A stretch of DNA of 64,000 nucleotides. Origin: Euptelea pleiosperma (Eukaryota; Streptophyta; Magnoliopsida; Ranunculales; Eupteleaceae). Below the pieces are notes generated by a model, which worked only from the letters and a program-made list of their open reading frames with translations, ran no database searches and was not told the origin of the DNA. This document shows positions 1-12,464 of this stretch, piece after piece; the stretch's first letter is position 1; each line of letters opens with the position of its first letter. Position numbers and translations under genes: made by a program. The DNA lies in the NCBI GenBank assembly GCA_035048495.1, contig CM068548.1:16947188-17011187 (forward strand). Reading direction: 5' to 3'.

Positions 1-360
1 CTCGAAATGTATTGTAGTTCGACATAGACAAAATTTTTTGCGAAATATTGCAATCTTTCTTTATAGGTACTATTTCCCATCAGTTTTCACTGAAATGGAA
101 ATATTTTGCAAGATCAACAAAAATTATAATACATTGCGGGTGAGATAGTGTGCCTCTTCATGCTAAGTGCATTGGAGTCGTGGCATAGATCTATTAATTA
201 TTGATGCAAGTTCAGATTTTATAACTCATTATTGTTATATTTTTAGTTCTTCGGTGCCACTCAAATCCCATAATTACAGAAATACCATCGTTTCAACTTC
301 AGCTTTTTATTTGCTTGGATTTATTATTGTTTTATTTCTTACAAAGCTATAATTCCACAG

Positions 361-3300
361 CTTGGTGAAACCATCTGTCCTATGAAGGAAGATTTTATCA
401 TGGTACACTTGCAGCATGCATGCACTCATTGTTGTCATCTAATGGTATCTGGAAACCGTTGGGTCTGCAAGCAATGCAAAAATTTTCAGCTTTGTGATAC
501 GTAAGCATTTTCTAATCCAAGCTATCTATTTGTATTCTAGAACTGGTTTTCACATTTTTGTAGGATATTTCTTGTAAGTATAAATTTTTTTAGCCATTGA
601 TTCACATCTTTTTTTGTCTACCAAGAATGCTAGTGAGGCAGATGAAGATTGCTAGTTATGAATCAGAACAATTGTTCTTTGTTTTTCTTTTCTTCTTTCT
701 CGAGAAGGAAAGAAGTATACTAAAAGAAAAGGAGATTAGGGAAAGACATTCCTTATGCACAAAGAGTATCTATTTATATTTTTTTTGGCCAATGAATCAA
801 TTCGTCATTCGGACAACAGAGAGTATCACAACATGTGTACGTATTGGGGTAAATCCTCTAATTTAGGTGTTCATGTTCACCAATCTCCATGGCCCACTGC
901 CCACCTACATTGCTTGGAGTTCCTTTGATCTTGAGAGGACTCAAACAAAGGGAGCAAAATATCTTTGATCCCTCTTCTAGTGCACAGCCCCACATTGTTC
1001 AAACTCTTATGACTGGTTTGGGAAAATATTGGTATTAATTGAAAAGGAAAATAAACTCTTTGACATAGTTCCCAAAAAATCATAAATTTGCTTCGTCAAA
1101 TGGCTTTAAGATCACACTAGGAGCATCCATCAGTATTAAGCTTGATTCATCCATCCTCCAAACATTCCACCTTGCTTTGATGGGAGTCGTAAGCCTCCTA
1201 TAATTTCCTAATGGTCAAAATCGTTAATAGTGCCAAGGAAATATTTTAAGATAGAACTCCATTTGTGGCTATACTTGTATGTTAAGAAAACATAATCTTG
1301 TGGTTGCTCCTTATCGTAAGGCATTCACTTATAGCTCTTAGTTAATAAAATGCAACACAAGGTACTGATCAAAAAAAAAAAAAAAAAAGTAAAATGTAGC
1401 ATGGGGCGAGAGGAAGTAGATTCCATATTATCCTAGCTCTTGGCCCTAGAGCTTTGTAGACTACTTCTGTCCTAGAGGCTAGATCTTTGTATACTACTGA
1501 AAATTGGAATAACTCAATAACTGATAATCGATTTACCTCTGCCCAATCCCACTTGCGTAGCATTAGGCTTCCTTGAAGAATTGTATAGGATTGAACAATT
1601 AATACCATTGAAGAACATATTTGAGACTTTTCTGTTTTGATGTTCACATGGCCCTCTGGATAGGAGCTTATGCTTTTTTTTTCTTTATTACAGGTGTCAT
1701 GATGCAGAACAAAAACTTGAAGAGAGGGATAGGCACCCTATCAATAGTAGGGACAAACATGTACTTCATCCAGTAAGTTCTCTAATCCATTTTTTTCTCA
1801 AATAAATAGTCAAACTATACTTAACTGCATATTTCTTATGAGTATCCTTTTTACCATCACCTAGTTGAAATTTGAGCCATCATAAAAGATTTTTAATGCG
1901 GGACATTTTCATGCAGGTTGAAGTGATTGATGTGCCTGCAGATACTAAGGATAAGGATGAGATTCTTGAGAGCGAATTCTTTGACACCAGACAGGCGTTT
2001 CTAAGTCTTTGTCAAGGAAACCATTATCAATATGATACTCTACGTCGGGCTAAGCATTCCTCCATGATGGTCCTATATCATCTTCATAATCCAACTGCAC
2101 CAGCTTTTGTGACTACATGCAACATTTGCCATCATGACATTGAAGCGGGTCAGGGATGGCGCTGTGAAATCTGCCCCGATTATGATGTATGCAATGCTTG
2201 TTATCAAAAGGATGGGGGTGTTGATCATCCTCATAAGTTGACAAATCATCCATCTTTGGCTGATCGTGATGCACAGAACAAAGAAGCTCGGCAGAAACGA
2301 GTTTTGCAGGTATATATTTTGGTTCCTGCTAATGAATGTCATTGATATGCTTTTCAGACTGCAGTTATGTGCTTTTAGTGAATTTCATTGGCATTTGATT
2401 GCCTGTTGGTTTTGTTGGCAATGGAGTTATTTAACATTTTCTTCCCTCCATAGTTCTAATTTTGCATTTACTCCCTCTCTGTTTTCATCAATTAGTACTA
2501 TATCGTTTGCAAATAATTTACACCCAGGGATCTTTCCTAGTTAATCTATCCATGACTCATGCTAAGAGGTATGAACTTAAGACTAATCCATGGTGCAAAC
2601 CCATGGTAACTGGAAACTCACACTAGTCATCACTCCAACATGTGTCCTTAGTAATATCAATGTTATTGCTCAGGACTCAGAATACCCAAAAAATTAACTC
2701 TTTAGGAACTCTATCATATGCTTTTCCTAAGTCAATGAAAATCATGTGTAAGTTCTTCCTCTTTTCTCCAAACTTTTATATTAGTTGTCTAAGCATGAAG
2801 ATAGCCTCGATTATTGACCTCCCCGGCATAAAATCAAACTGATTTTCAGGTATTGTTGTTTCTTATCTTAATCGTTTCTCTATCACTCGCCCATAGTTCC
2901 ATAGTGAGAAGTTTAATTTCTGTGAGTAGCTGTTCCCTTTAGATTCTTTAAGAACTTCTTTTGCTTCTTTTTTAATATAACTAGTCATTTCGTTCCACAT
3001 CAATGTAAGCATTACCTATGTGGGGCCCACATGTAGATGAGTCAAGGGCTGACTTTGGGTGAGGATGGGCTCCTCACCAGGGAAATCACTATCTCACCAA
3101 AATCAACCTATTACGACATTTCTAGTCCTGTGGAAAATAGATTACAGGTTGAAGATTGTGGACCATCCGTTTCACCATTAACTTTAAATCCACATTTGAT
3201 AGGAGGGTTAAAATTTCAGAATGGGCTGATTTTGGTAGGGAGTTCATCGTCACAAAAAATCGGATGATTTTGACATTTCTAGCCATGTGAAATATGAGTT

Positions 3301-4523
3301 ACAAGTTGAAAAAATTTGGACCGTCTTAAGTCCACATTTGACAGGGCTATAAATTTTAGAATGGGCCAATCGTTTGTGAGGATCATATCTAGCCCTACGA
3401 TAAGTGGGTTAGAAGTTGAAAAATTGTGGAGTGTCCATTTTACTGTTAAGTCAAGTCCACATTTTATAAGGTTAGAAATTTCCAAACGGGCTATTTTTTG
3501 TGAGGATGATCTCCATGGATGAGGTTAAATTGACACTCCAGTGGGATGAGTTAGGGGTTGATTTTTTTACTTCAAGCACAGCAATGTTTTCTCACTCCCT
3601 GTTTGTTTCTTCCAAAGCCGATTTTGCTTCATCCTATCCAGTGAAAAAATACTGGTGCTTTGGAAGAAGCAAAATGTGCTCTGGAAATAGTAATTCCTTA
3701 TATTATATTTGATAACTAATGTAAGATGAATAGACAGAAAACCTACAAATGCGCACGCCTATATTTCTGGGCTACAAACTATGGATTTGTTAGTCTTTTG
3801 GGTGTCTTTCACATTGGACTGCATAGTTCGCCTGTAATGCTGAAGAGTGATACTTAGAATTGAATTTGCCCAGTTTAACCATTCTGCTTGTGTACTAGGA
3901 TGCTGTGACAAGATGAATTTTTGTGTTTCTGTTATCAACATAATGCAACCTTTCGCTTATGTAATTTTGAATGATTTCTCGTTTTTGGTTTCCTATGTGT
4001 TTATGAATGTTCTTTTCAATCTAAAAACTGTTTAGTGGAAATATTGGCATTCTTCTATAAGCCCTCACATGATGTGATGATCTGCTGCTGCAGCTTAGGA
4101 AAATGCTCGATCTTTTGGTGCACGCTTCTCAGTGTCGCTTTCCACAATGTCAGTACCCAAACTGCCGTAAGGTTAAGGGGCTATTCCGCCATGGTATACA
4201 ATGCAAAACCCGTGCTTCTGGAGGTTGTCTTCTCTGTAAGAAGATGTGGTATCTTCTTCAACTGCATGCTCGAGCTTGCAAAGAATCAGAATGCCATGTA
4301 CCACGTTGCAAGTGCGTATGATAATCTCTCCTATTTTTAAGCATTTGTAAATGCTGTCCAAGTCTTGTAAATGTAATTTAAATTTGTTGTGTACATGTTA
4401 TTGTCCAGGGATTTGAAAGAACATCTGAGGAGGTTGCAGCAGCAGTCTGATTCTCGGCGGAGAGCTGCAGTGATGGAGATGATGAGACAGCGAGCTGCAG
4501 AGGTTGCAGGGAACAGTGGATGA
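361..4523 (+). CDS. HAC1: p300/CBP-type histone acetyltransferase (HAC1-like), 3' part
   Basis: Partial gene; the 5' part lies outside the window. Five exons are read: 361-500, 1694-1772, 1917-2309, 4094-4311 and 4409-4523 (TGA). All introns are GT-AG and phases are consistent, giving 314 C-terminal residues. Exons 1-2 encode a first ZZ-type zinc finger (the CTHC and CKQC pairs are visible). Exon 3 has the conserved block [18 protein letters not shown] and a second ZZ finger (CNICHHDI, then [13 protein letters not shown]). Exon 4 is the TAZ2 zinc domain ([31 protein letters not shown]). The last exon ends in the basic tail typical of plant HACs ([17 protein letters not shown]). In this family the catalytic KAT11 domain lies just N-terminal. 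The protein acetylates histones in the nucleus, and ZZ/TAZ2 bind transcription factors. HAC1 and HAC12 paralogues cannot be told apart from this tail. Bases 1-360 look intronic. Confidence 0.92.
2446..3030 (-). mobile_element. RTE-type LINE fragment (reverse transcriptase part) in HAC intron
   Basis: Read on the minus strand, this intronic stretch gives a decayed reverse transcriptase: a [19 protein letters not shown] block followed by [19 protein letters not shown], a plant RTE LINE RT signature. It has stops and frameshifts and lacks the endonuclease. The same family recurs at 17990-18886 and 22557-25100. It is antisense to the host gene. Confidence 0.75.
3117..3507. repeat. Three degenerate tandem units in HAC intron
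   Basis: Three diverged units of roughly 115-155 bp begin near 3117, 3272 and 3386. They share a core running from ACATTTCTAG through a GTTGAA...TGTGGA segment and TCCACATTT to GAATGGGC. There is no coding potential. The units look like an old local amplification between the LINE fragment and the TAZ2 exon. Confidence 0.5.
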
Positions 4524-5262
4524 CAATTTGTACATATAGTTGTGTGTTTGAGAGAAAAGCTGAGCTACAGAGATACACGCACGCACACAACACACACAGA
4601 TGGTGGTGCCTCTGAGCTACTTCAAGGACTAATTGGTACCAAGCAGTTGAACAGGTGGTTGTTCAGGATGAGGAGTTGGGCAGATCTTCTGAAGGGTGGA
4701 GGGGGACTACCATAAGGTGCAGAAGGTCGTTCATCTGCATTCTCCTTGAGAAAGTCAATTGATGTTTACTGGCCAGGGGTCCCTTTTCATTGACCGCTAA
4801 CCGTATCCTTCCAACTTCCTAGGCGTAGTAAGAGTATGGATCTGTCTTGGGCCCCAGTGAGGTGATTCTTTGATTTATCCTCTGTATTCCAGTGCCATCC
4901 CCAGGGTGGCGGGTGTACTATATAAGTGTTCTAATTTGTCAAATCTTCCTTGGAAGGAAATTTGGAAAGTCAACACTCCTTTTTTCGGGGGGGGGGGGGG
5001 GGGGGTGGGGTGGGGTGGTGAGTGGGAGGGTTTTAGGGGCAGCCCCTGCATTTGTTTCTCGCTGTCCTTTTTTGTAGCATGCCTTATTTAAATATGGAAA
5101 AGGAATAAGTAGCATTTCAAACAAAAATTCCATTTTTAATGTCTTCTCGACATACATGTTAATAGCTATCAAATATTCTCAAAACTCTCGTAAGAGAATA
5201 CTGAGTGGACCGCCTTTGTCATTTTATTCTCCCTGTAGATTGCAGTTCCTTCTCGTAAGAAC
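4524..5262. other. Intergenic, no gene seen
   Basis: HAC 3' UTR and flank. Apart from a long G homopolymer near 4986-5005, followed by GGGGT repeats, nothing was recognised. Confidence 0.6.
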
Positions 5263-5265
5263 TAA

Positions 5266-5460
5266 GGCTCTGCTTGGTATGCTGTAAACAGATGCAAAAG
5301 GATTCGTTTACAGTGGGCCTCACAAAATTTGGTGTTTGGTTGCCCACCCCGCAAAATGGGACCACTGTAAATTAACGCGGTTGCTCTGCATTCCTTAAAG
5401 TCTATGCATTGTAATGCATTAAAAAACTTGCTGAATTACAATGCAGGCCTCACGAACCGA

Positions 5461-5499
<39 letters not shown>

Positions 5500-7289
5500 A
5501 CCGGAAAACGATTCAAATTGCAAGAAAACCCGATCTCAAAGAGGATGAAAGATACGGGCTGTCGCTTGGGCTCCCCCTTCGCCAGATCTCTGAAAAACGA
5601 TTCAAATCGTTCTTTTTTTCCTTTTACGCATCGCCGGAAATATCATCTCTTTTTTTCTCAAAAATAGAGGAAGAACATCCATGGCTTCTATAGACTCTTC
5701 GGTTAGAATTGACCGCATAGATTGTTACTTACCACTGCCATCTGGGCCCACTGAGATTGACCGTATGGATGTTTAGCCCACGCTTTAATGGATATACACA
5801 CCAAAAATCACCCTGATTGCCAATCACTAGCCATTAGATTTAAGTAATTTCTAAGGCATGATTCTGGTCGTTGGATTCAACCAATTATTTTAGTACTAAA
5901 ACCAATGGCTAAAAATCATCCAACAAGTTGATTTTTTGTATTAATGTCTACCAAGGTGTGGGTTAAACATCCATGCGGTCAGTGGACCCAGATGGCAGTT
6001 GGGATAAATCTTGTGTTGCCTCGAAAAAAAATCGGCCATTAGATTTAAGTAGTTTTTAAGGCGTAATTCTGGCCATTGGATTCAACCATATTTTTTTGAG
6101 TGCTAAAATCAACGGCTAAAAATCATCGAACAAACTGATTTTTGGTATGAATGTCTACCAAGGGGTGGGATAAACCAAGGTTTAAAGGAGGCTGTTTTAA
6201 CGGTTAAACGGACTGGGGGAGTTACCGTTTAAATTGTTTAAACGGCCGTTAAAACGGATTGAAACGGCCGGGGGCAAAAATGGCAAAATGGAAAAAAAAC
6301 GGAAAAAATAGAGTTTAACGAAATTAAACGGATTTTAACGGTTTTAATGGAAAAATGGTGCTGAAATTCAAATTTTGAAATTTGAAAATAAAATAAAATA
6401 GAATTTAACGGAAATTAAATGGATTTTAATGGAAATTAAATGGATTTTAACGGAATTAAACGGATTAACGCCGTTTTTTTCGCAATTTTTTTCAGAATTA
6501 AACGGCTGTTTAATTTATTCAAAACCGATAAAATGTGTTTAAAAGGTTTTAACGGAAACGGGCTTGGGGCGTTACAGTTTAAACGGCCATTTTTAAAACC
6601 ATGAGATAAACATCCATGCGGTCAGTGGGCCCAGATGGCAGCCGTGAGTAACAAAAATTGTTTTACTTAACAAAAAATGGACCATTAGAATTAAGTACTT
6701 TTTAAGGCATGATTATAGCTGTTGGATTCAACCATTTTTTGAGTACTAAAACCAATGGCTAAAAATCATCGAACAACCTGATTTTTTGTGTAAATGTCTA
6801 CCAAGGGGTGGGCTAAACATCCATGGGTCCAGTTAGCAGCCATGAGTAACAAAAATCGTGATGTTTCACACCATCATAAAACGAAACTTTTTTTTTTTTT
6901 TTTTCATGAAATTTTGGTCCAAATTTGAAAATTTTGGAATTTTCGACTCACATTTCGGTTGCCCTCACCGAAATGACATACGAAACCGAAATATTAATCC
7001 TTGAGAGATAGGCTCACCTCAGTTAGTTAGGGCCCATATGCTCGCACTCTAGACTCTCTCTAGAGAGAAAGAGAGAGGTCCAACTACTCTTGGACTGCAT
7101 TTCGTACTGATCACAGCCACAATAATATCCATGAAAAGGATGAGATGGGGCTTTTAAGGCCCAAGCTATGTTGGGCTAATGAGCTCATTGAGTGTTAATC
7201 AAGATGCATTAGTTTACAAAGTTTTTCTCAAATGCTACCAAGCAACTGTAAACTAATGCACGGTAACTTACAGCATACCAAGCAGAGCC
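5266..7289. mobile_element. Non-autonomous PIF/Harbinger-like element with TAA TSD
   Basis: The left end GGCTCTGCTTGGTATGCTG and the right end (its reverse complement, ending at 7289) form a perfect TIR of at least 22 bp. Both sides are flanked by TAA (5263-5265 and 7290-7292), the TWA target-site duplication of PIF/Harbinger transposons, whose ends typically resemble GGSSCTGTTTGG. The 2.0-kb interior has no transposase. Instead it holds a CT microsatellite (5468-5495), several copies of the foldback repeat family (about 5720-6010, 6030-6170, 6605-6840) and a nested hAT-like MITE (6176-6603). It was mobilised in trans, if at all. Confidence 0.85.
6176..6603. mobile_element. Nested hAT-like MITE rich in AAACGG motifs
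   Basis: The ends CAAGGTTTAAA and TTTAAAACCATG are imperfect inverted repeats, flanked by 8-bp near-identical repeats (GGATAAAC at 6168-6175, AGATAAAC at 6604-6611), which suggests hAT. The interior is many variants of TTTAACGG/CCGTTTAA, so the element is self-complementary throughout. No coding capacity. Confidence 0.55.
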
Positions 7290-7659
7290 TAAGTTGTATG
7301 TCCTCTTCTTCCATCGAGCTCTCTTGTAAGCTATCCCCATCCCTAACCCTCTTGAATTAATTGTCTGTTGGCTTGCTATGTGGAAATAAAAATCTTTGTA
7401 GTTGGTTTAGCTTGTATTACGTATGTATCAGATTTCATTGTGTATTTTTCCTAGTTTTAAACCCTTGAATATGCCTTCTATTCTTTGCTAAGAAACCCTT
7501 AATTTGAACTGTAATCGGGGTAATTCATATGACGTTAATTAAATAAATGAATGATAGTTATGAATTAAGGGTGTGTGGGGTTTTTAAATATAAATGCCTG
7601 GTTGCTACTAATGTTATTTCGGTTATTGGTTCCTGGGTGGGAAAAGTGCTACCGCCTCA

Positions 7660-8932
7660 CTTCTCATGCATTGATTGATAGCCCTTGAAGTGTTAAAATC
7701 CTTTGGGTCGAGCATTACCAGGAACCTTCTAATCTACAGACCTAGAGGGGAATAAATCAATCCATAATCTCATATATCATTTGATATATGGAATTCTTGA
7801 TTGCTTTATCTAATCAATTAAACATTCAAACCATACAGCAATGAAAATTGCACATGCAATTTGTTAAGTGAAAACCCGTCTCAGTGGGAAGAAAATCACG
7901 GGACCTACTCTAGGTGAAGAAATTGACTATGGAAGGTTAATGAGTTGTACAAAGTTACTAAATGCTAGCAAAGATCCTACTGAACCGACTCAACTCCTTT
8001 AGACTCATCGGTCAATTCTATCCACGTCCCTTGTATCCCCTCGCATCTCAACATCACACTGGCGCCCTTCCAATCACGATCTCTCACCCAATACACGACC
8101 ACTCTTTCGATCGTGCACGATCCGTACTGGATCTCAAACCACGTTCTCATGGAGCAATTGAAGGTATATGTTCAATTACGGTTGTGGTTGGTCTAGTTAA
8201 ATGAAATTCATCCTCATGAATGTAAGAATTCAATGGCGGATGAATTCATTCTCTAAGAGTAAAAGCTTTGAGTCGATAAGAAGGCTAGGTTTGAGTACTC
8301 ACAAAGCTCAAAGAGGCTTATAGAAGGGAAGCAACAAGGAAAGATCTCTTTTGGAGGTTATGGCTTCTTCTTGGTTAGCAATGGTGCTAGGTTACTTCTT
8401 AGCATTCTCGGCCCTTCGTAGCCTTAGGATTTTCGTACTTGAACTCCCTTTATATAGTAGAAACAAACCTACAAGGAATATCCCCCAAATCTCATGTGGT
8501 TACGGCGTATAACTGAAAAGATTCTCCAAATCTACGCCCGTCAAATTGATCCACCTTGGATTTTTATCCATTAAATCAATCTGATGATCACTGATGGTCA
8601 GAAATGTTTTGCCTATCAATCCAATTCTAGACTTGTCCAGAATCGATCGGATCGATCCAATTTGTGTAGACTTCAGACTAGATCTCATCTAAAAACGAAA
8701 CCCTACTAAGGCTTAAGGAAGATTAAGAAAACATTTTAAGCATTTAACTAATCACCTAAAAAGTCAAATAGTCTCTAAGTCACTTACCATTCTTGAAGCT
8801 TTCAAGATGTCTTCAGTCTTCACTGCTTGCTTCACTCGACACAACATTAGAACGAAACTTAATGTGACATCCCTAAACCTATGTCAATGGATATTACTAA
8901 ACAAACAAGAGGGCATGTTTACATAGACTACA
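7660..8932 (-). mobile_element. Probable 3' LTR of a minus-strand LTR retrotransposon
   Basis: On the minus strand a polypurine tract (AAAGGGAGATAT, 8933-8944) is followed directly by TGTAGTCTATG, the expected start of a 3' LTR. The region below it has the non-coding look of an LTR. The far boundary was not located (7660 is approximate), and no internal coding region survives above 8944. It could be a truncated copia-type element. Confidence 0.35.
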
Positions 8933-9362
8933 ATATCTCCCTTTGGCGATTCCGTACCGAAACCTAATAAGAAATAAAAGACATGCAGTATAACTACAAA
9001 TACTGACTCTAATATCTTACAAGGTTATAAGGACTCAAGTACAAAGACTCAAACCCTTTTGATATCTCTAACGCTTTAGTCACTGCTCCACCTGTCTTGC
9101 ACACCAACATACAACATACCCAGCATAATATAATCATGAAAATAAAGGTAAAGATGAAGTGCAAATTGCAATAATGGTGACAAGCATTGAACAAATATAA
9201 TCAATGTAAAGCATGAAGCAAACAATGATACAAACTCTCTTTTATGAAGATACCGCACGTTTTATCCAGAAACATGGCACTACCACAAAGCAAAAGCATA
9301 ACCTAAAACTAAGAACTCTCCCCCTAAGATGCATACTCAAATGCATAAGGTCTCTCCCTCAC

Positions 9363-10292
9363 TAGGACTGCAACTCGGGCGGGTTGGGTCGGGTTAGGGG
9401 GCAACCCGAGCCCAACTTGACCTAAAAGGCTCTCAGTCCGAGCTCGAACCCAACCCAAGGTCGGGCTTGAGAATCCCAGCCCGATCGAGTTGGTCGGGTT
9501 GGGGATATTTCATGTTATTCACAGGTTTAGTGGCAGGAGATTGTCTCTGGAAAAACCCTAACCACCCAAAAAATTTATATAGAAGAGAAACAATCCAAAA
9601 TAGTCTAGAAAAGATCAACACACTGAACCTTTTGAGATTGCACATTCAACATCCTCCATTAGAACATTCAAGATGGATCTAACAACAAAATCAAGTCACA
9701 AACCTAATTTTATAGAAAAATTGAAACAAATAAAGTTTCTACAGGAGAAAGTTGAGCACCTGGTACACATAGGGTTGGAAAAGCGTGGAGAAGAAAAGCG
9801 TGGCCATGACGATCAACAAAAGAGCACCATCACAGATCGAGATCGATCTCGTAGTGATGCATCTGTATCCTAACTTCTCGTAGTCTTTGCGCTTCAAATA
9901 TTAAAGTTTTCTCATAAAGGTTCCATCGTTTTGCACGAGCTTTAATGGTAGGGGGCGAGTAGGTTTGAGAGAGATAGAGAGAAAGAGAGTGTGGTTTAGG
10001 GTTTGAGAGAGAGAGAGAAAGAAAGAGAGGGGAATGGGAAGGTGGTTTAAGGTTTGAGTGAGAGAGAATGGAAGGTAGGGGAGGGTTTGAGGGAAAGTGA
10101 AATGGGAGAGGATGGATCGAGCAACCCTACCTTGTATGTATCATCGTGCTCGGGTTGGGTCGGGGTTCCTCAAGTCTCAACCCGAGCCCAACCCGATTTT
10201 GATCGGGTTACCTAAAATAGAGCCCGAGTGCTAAAGGGACCAGCCCAACCCGAGCCCGACGTCGAGTTGAGCCCGCCCAAGTTGCAGCCCTA
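9363..10292. mobile_element. Non-autonomous hAT element
   Basis: The element runs from TAGGACTGCAACTCGGGCGG to the inverted end CCCAAGTTGCAGCCCTA. Flanks are TCCCTCAC (9355-9362) and TCCCTCAT (10293-10300), a 7/8 match fitting the 8-bp TSD of hAT transposons. Both arms are dense in GGGTTGGGTCGGG / CCCGAGCCCAACCCG, giving long subterminal inverted repeats. The middle contains GA-rich microsatellite (about 9965-10050) and no transposase. A related end is at 12045-12139. Confidence 0.8.
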
Positions 10293-10463
10293 TCCCTCAT
10301 AGGCATACAGGTGTAGACAAGTCTTCTCCTCCTTTTTGTCATGAAATGACAAAAGTAAAAAACAAGAATATGCAAGATACAAAAATGTAAGCAAAATAGG
10401 GCAAAAAAGAGAAATGAGAGAAAAGCAAACAATCATGTACACAAAATTCACCAAAGGCATAAG

Positions 10464-10868
10464 TAAGGTTAGCAATGGATCGGGTTCGAGTCGGATAGGT
10501 AGTGATTTGGTACCAATACGATAAGAAATCCAATTGATTTGGATCAGATCCGGATCCGATCAGATCAATAAAATTTAGTTCCAGAATTGATCCCATATGA
10601 TTAGATCGGTTCCAGTCCAATCCGATCCGATCCAATATCAAATATGTATATAATATATATACATATTTAATACCTTTAGGAAATTCAATATATATATATA
10701 TATAATACATATTATATATAGTATAAATATAGGGCCAGTATCAGATCAGAACAGGGTCAATCCGATAAGAGATCAAATCGATAATTTGTGATTTGGTACC
10801 ATTCTGGTAACAAAAAATAAGGTTTCAAACAATCAGATTGAATCTGATTCGATTCATTGCCAGCCCTA
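10464..10868. mobile_element. hAT MITE with perfect 8-bp TSD
   Basis: The 405-bp element has ends TAAGGTTAGCAATGGATCGG and (inverted) TAGGGCTGGCAATGAATCG. It is flanked on both sides by GGCATAAG (10456-10463 and 10869-10876), an exact 8-bp TSD. The interior consists of inverted GATCGGATCC-like motifs around an AT-rich (TA)n centre at about 10644-10720. No coding capacity. Confidence 0.88.
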
Positions 10869-10876
10869 GGCATAAG

Positions 10877-12044
10877 TATAAAGAAAGAATGTGAGTTTAT
10901 CTTAATAATATTGATATTCGCTCAAAAGTGTTTATTTTAAGCTACTATCATTTTAACGGTGTCACATTCTCCTACATAAAACTTTTCTTTTCCTCGATTT
11001 TTTAACGTAAGAGTTTATTCTATTCCGTAGAACACATTCTTTAGATGAAAATAGATTATTTGTATGCATTAAATACATTTTGGAAAGTGTAGATATAAAG
11101 TCATTTTTATTAAATTTCATTACGAGCTTTTTCTATCACATGAACACCAATCGAACGATTTTGAGAGACTGCGGGCTCAAATCGACCTCCAAAGCCTATT
11201 ATAAAGCTTAAAGAGCCAGCAGGATAAGACATAAAGATATAGGGCAAGTGTATGAGTCAGGATTGAAGAACTAGAGAGACGACCAAGAGAGTAGGAGAGT
11301 GAAGCTCCGAGAGAAAAGACCGAGGAGATTAAAGCCTAAACAACTAACACAAGATGAAGGCTTGCTCAGTTAGTAAAGCTTGCAGAAGACCAAGTCAAAG
11401 ATCAGGGTTCAAGACTATCTTCTAGCATTTTCTCTTATTTTTCTCTCTCCTCTCAAACTCAACCCTACGATTCTCTCTCCTTTCGCAACCACTCTATCAT
11501 ACGGTCTATCTTGGTCAATCGGCACCACCCAATCATCTATCCGATCGACCACTAAACTCCCATCATCTCATTTGATTTTTAAAATGCATGAAGGATGTAT
11601 CGATCTAGGTCCAAAATGGATGGTTCAAATAACAAATGCATTCAAAATATTGATTTTTCAAAACACTAAGGTTTTATCTTTTGGAAGTAAAAAAAGGAAA
11701 AATTCGATACTTAGAAGTAAATGCTTTTGTTAGGAAGTGCCATGGGCACATGCCCACCCACTAGTTTATGTACATAAGAAGATGAAATTACTAAATTAGT
11801 CCTAGTTATAAAATTATCAAAATGATTTTGTAAGAAAAAAATAGGGTATTACGAGCATGAACATACATTAAATTTCATTGGAGTCTAGGTTTAGAAAAAT
11901 CTGGAGTGTTAGACTAGATCAAAGTACCTTTCCAACAATGACGGGGAAATAGCGATTTGGAAGTCTCTGGTGGTGTCGAAAATGGAACTATCGATGATCC
12001 AAGCATCATTCTCTCTTTCTCTCGTAGCACCAACCCGACAAACT
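10877..12044. other. Intergenic, no recognised gene
   Basis: Nothing recognised. Short open frames here (for example 11380-11733) show no family motif and look like chance. Confidence 0.5.
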
Positions 12045-12139
12045 TGATGAACCTCCCCAACAAAATCGAGTTGGGCTCGGGTTGACCCAACCCAACCCAA
12101 CCCAACCCAACCCGAATGAATTGCAGGCTTGCAGCCCTA
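12045..12139. mobile_element. hAT terminal fragment (CCCAA repeat)
   Basis: The right end TTGCAGGCTTGCAGCCCTA matches the right terminus of the 9363-10292 element and is preceded by a CCAAC/CCCAA tandem run (12083-12112). No matching left end or TSD was found, so this is a truncated copy. It lies about 325 bp upstream of the F-box gene start codon. Confidence 0.5.
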
Positions 12140-12464
12140 CATAGAACGACTCTCGTGTCAATGAGGGTCCGGCTGTCGCTCCATTTTGTCTTCTCTCGCG
12201 AGTCTCTTGTTGTTGTTGTTTTGCGCTTGGGGGACACATTAATCCGTCCGCCCCTCCGAGATTCAGGATTAAATCTAGGCATAGAGACAGAGGAGGAAGG
12301 AAAAAGGCAAGGGGTTTTACTTTTTCCTTTTTCTTTGGTGGTATCCACTATCCACCATCCACTCCATTTTAAGCTTGTAGTTCCGTTTGGGGTTTTAGGG
12401 TTTTCTGTTTTTATTCTTGGTTTCTCTCTCTTCTCCATCCCCTCTCTCGTACGCAGAAAAGGGA

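Noticed and set aside
1..360. Possible further HAC exon upstream of 361
   Set aside because: No match to the segment expected before [12 protein letters not shown] was found in any frame, and a 3' splice site (CAG at 358-360) precedes 361, so this is intron.
4939..5172. Open frames around the G homopolymer at 4986-5005
   Set aside because: They depend on the homopolymer length, which is error-prone, and contain no domain.
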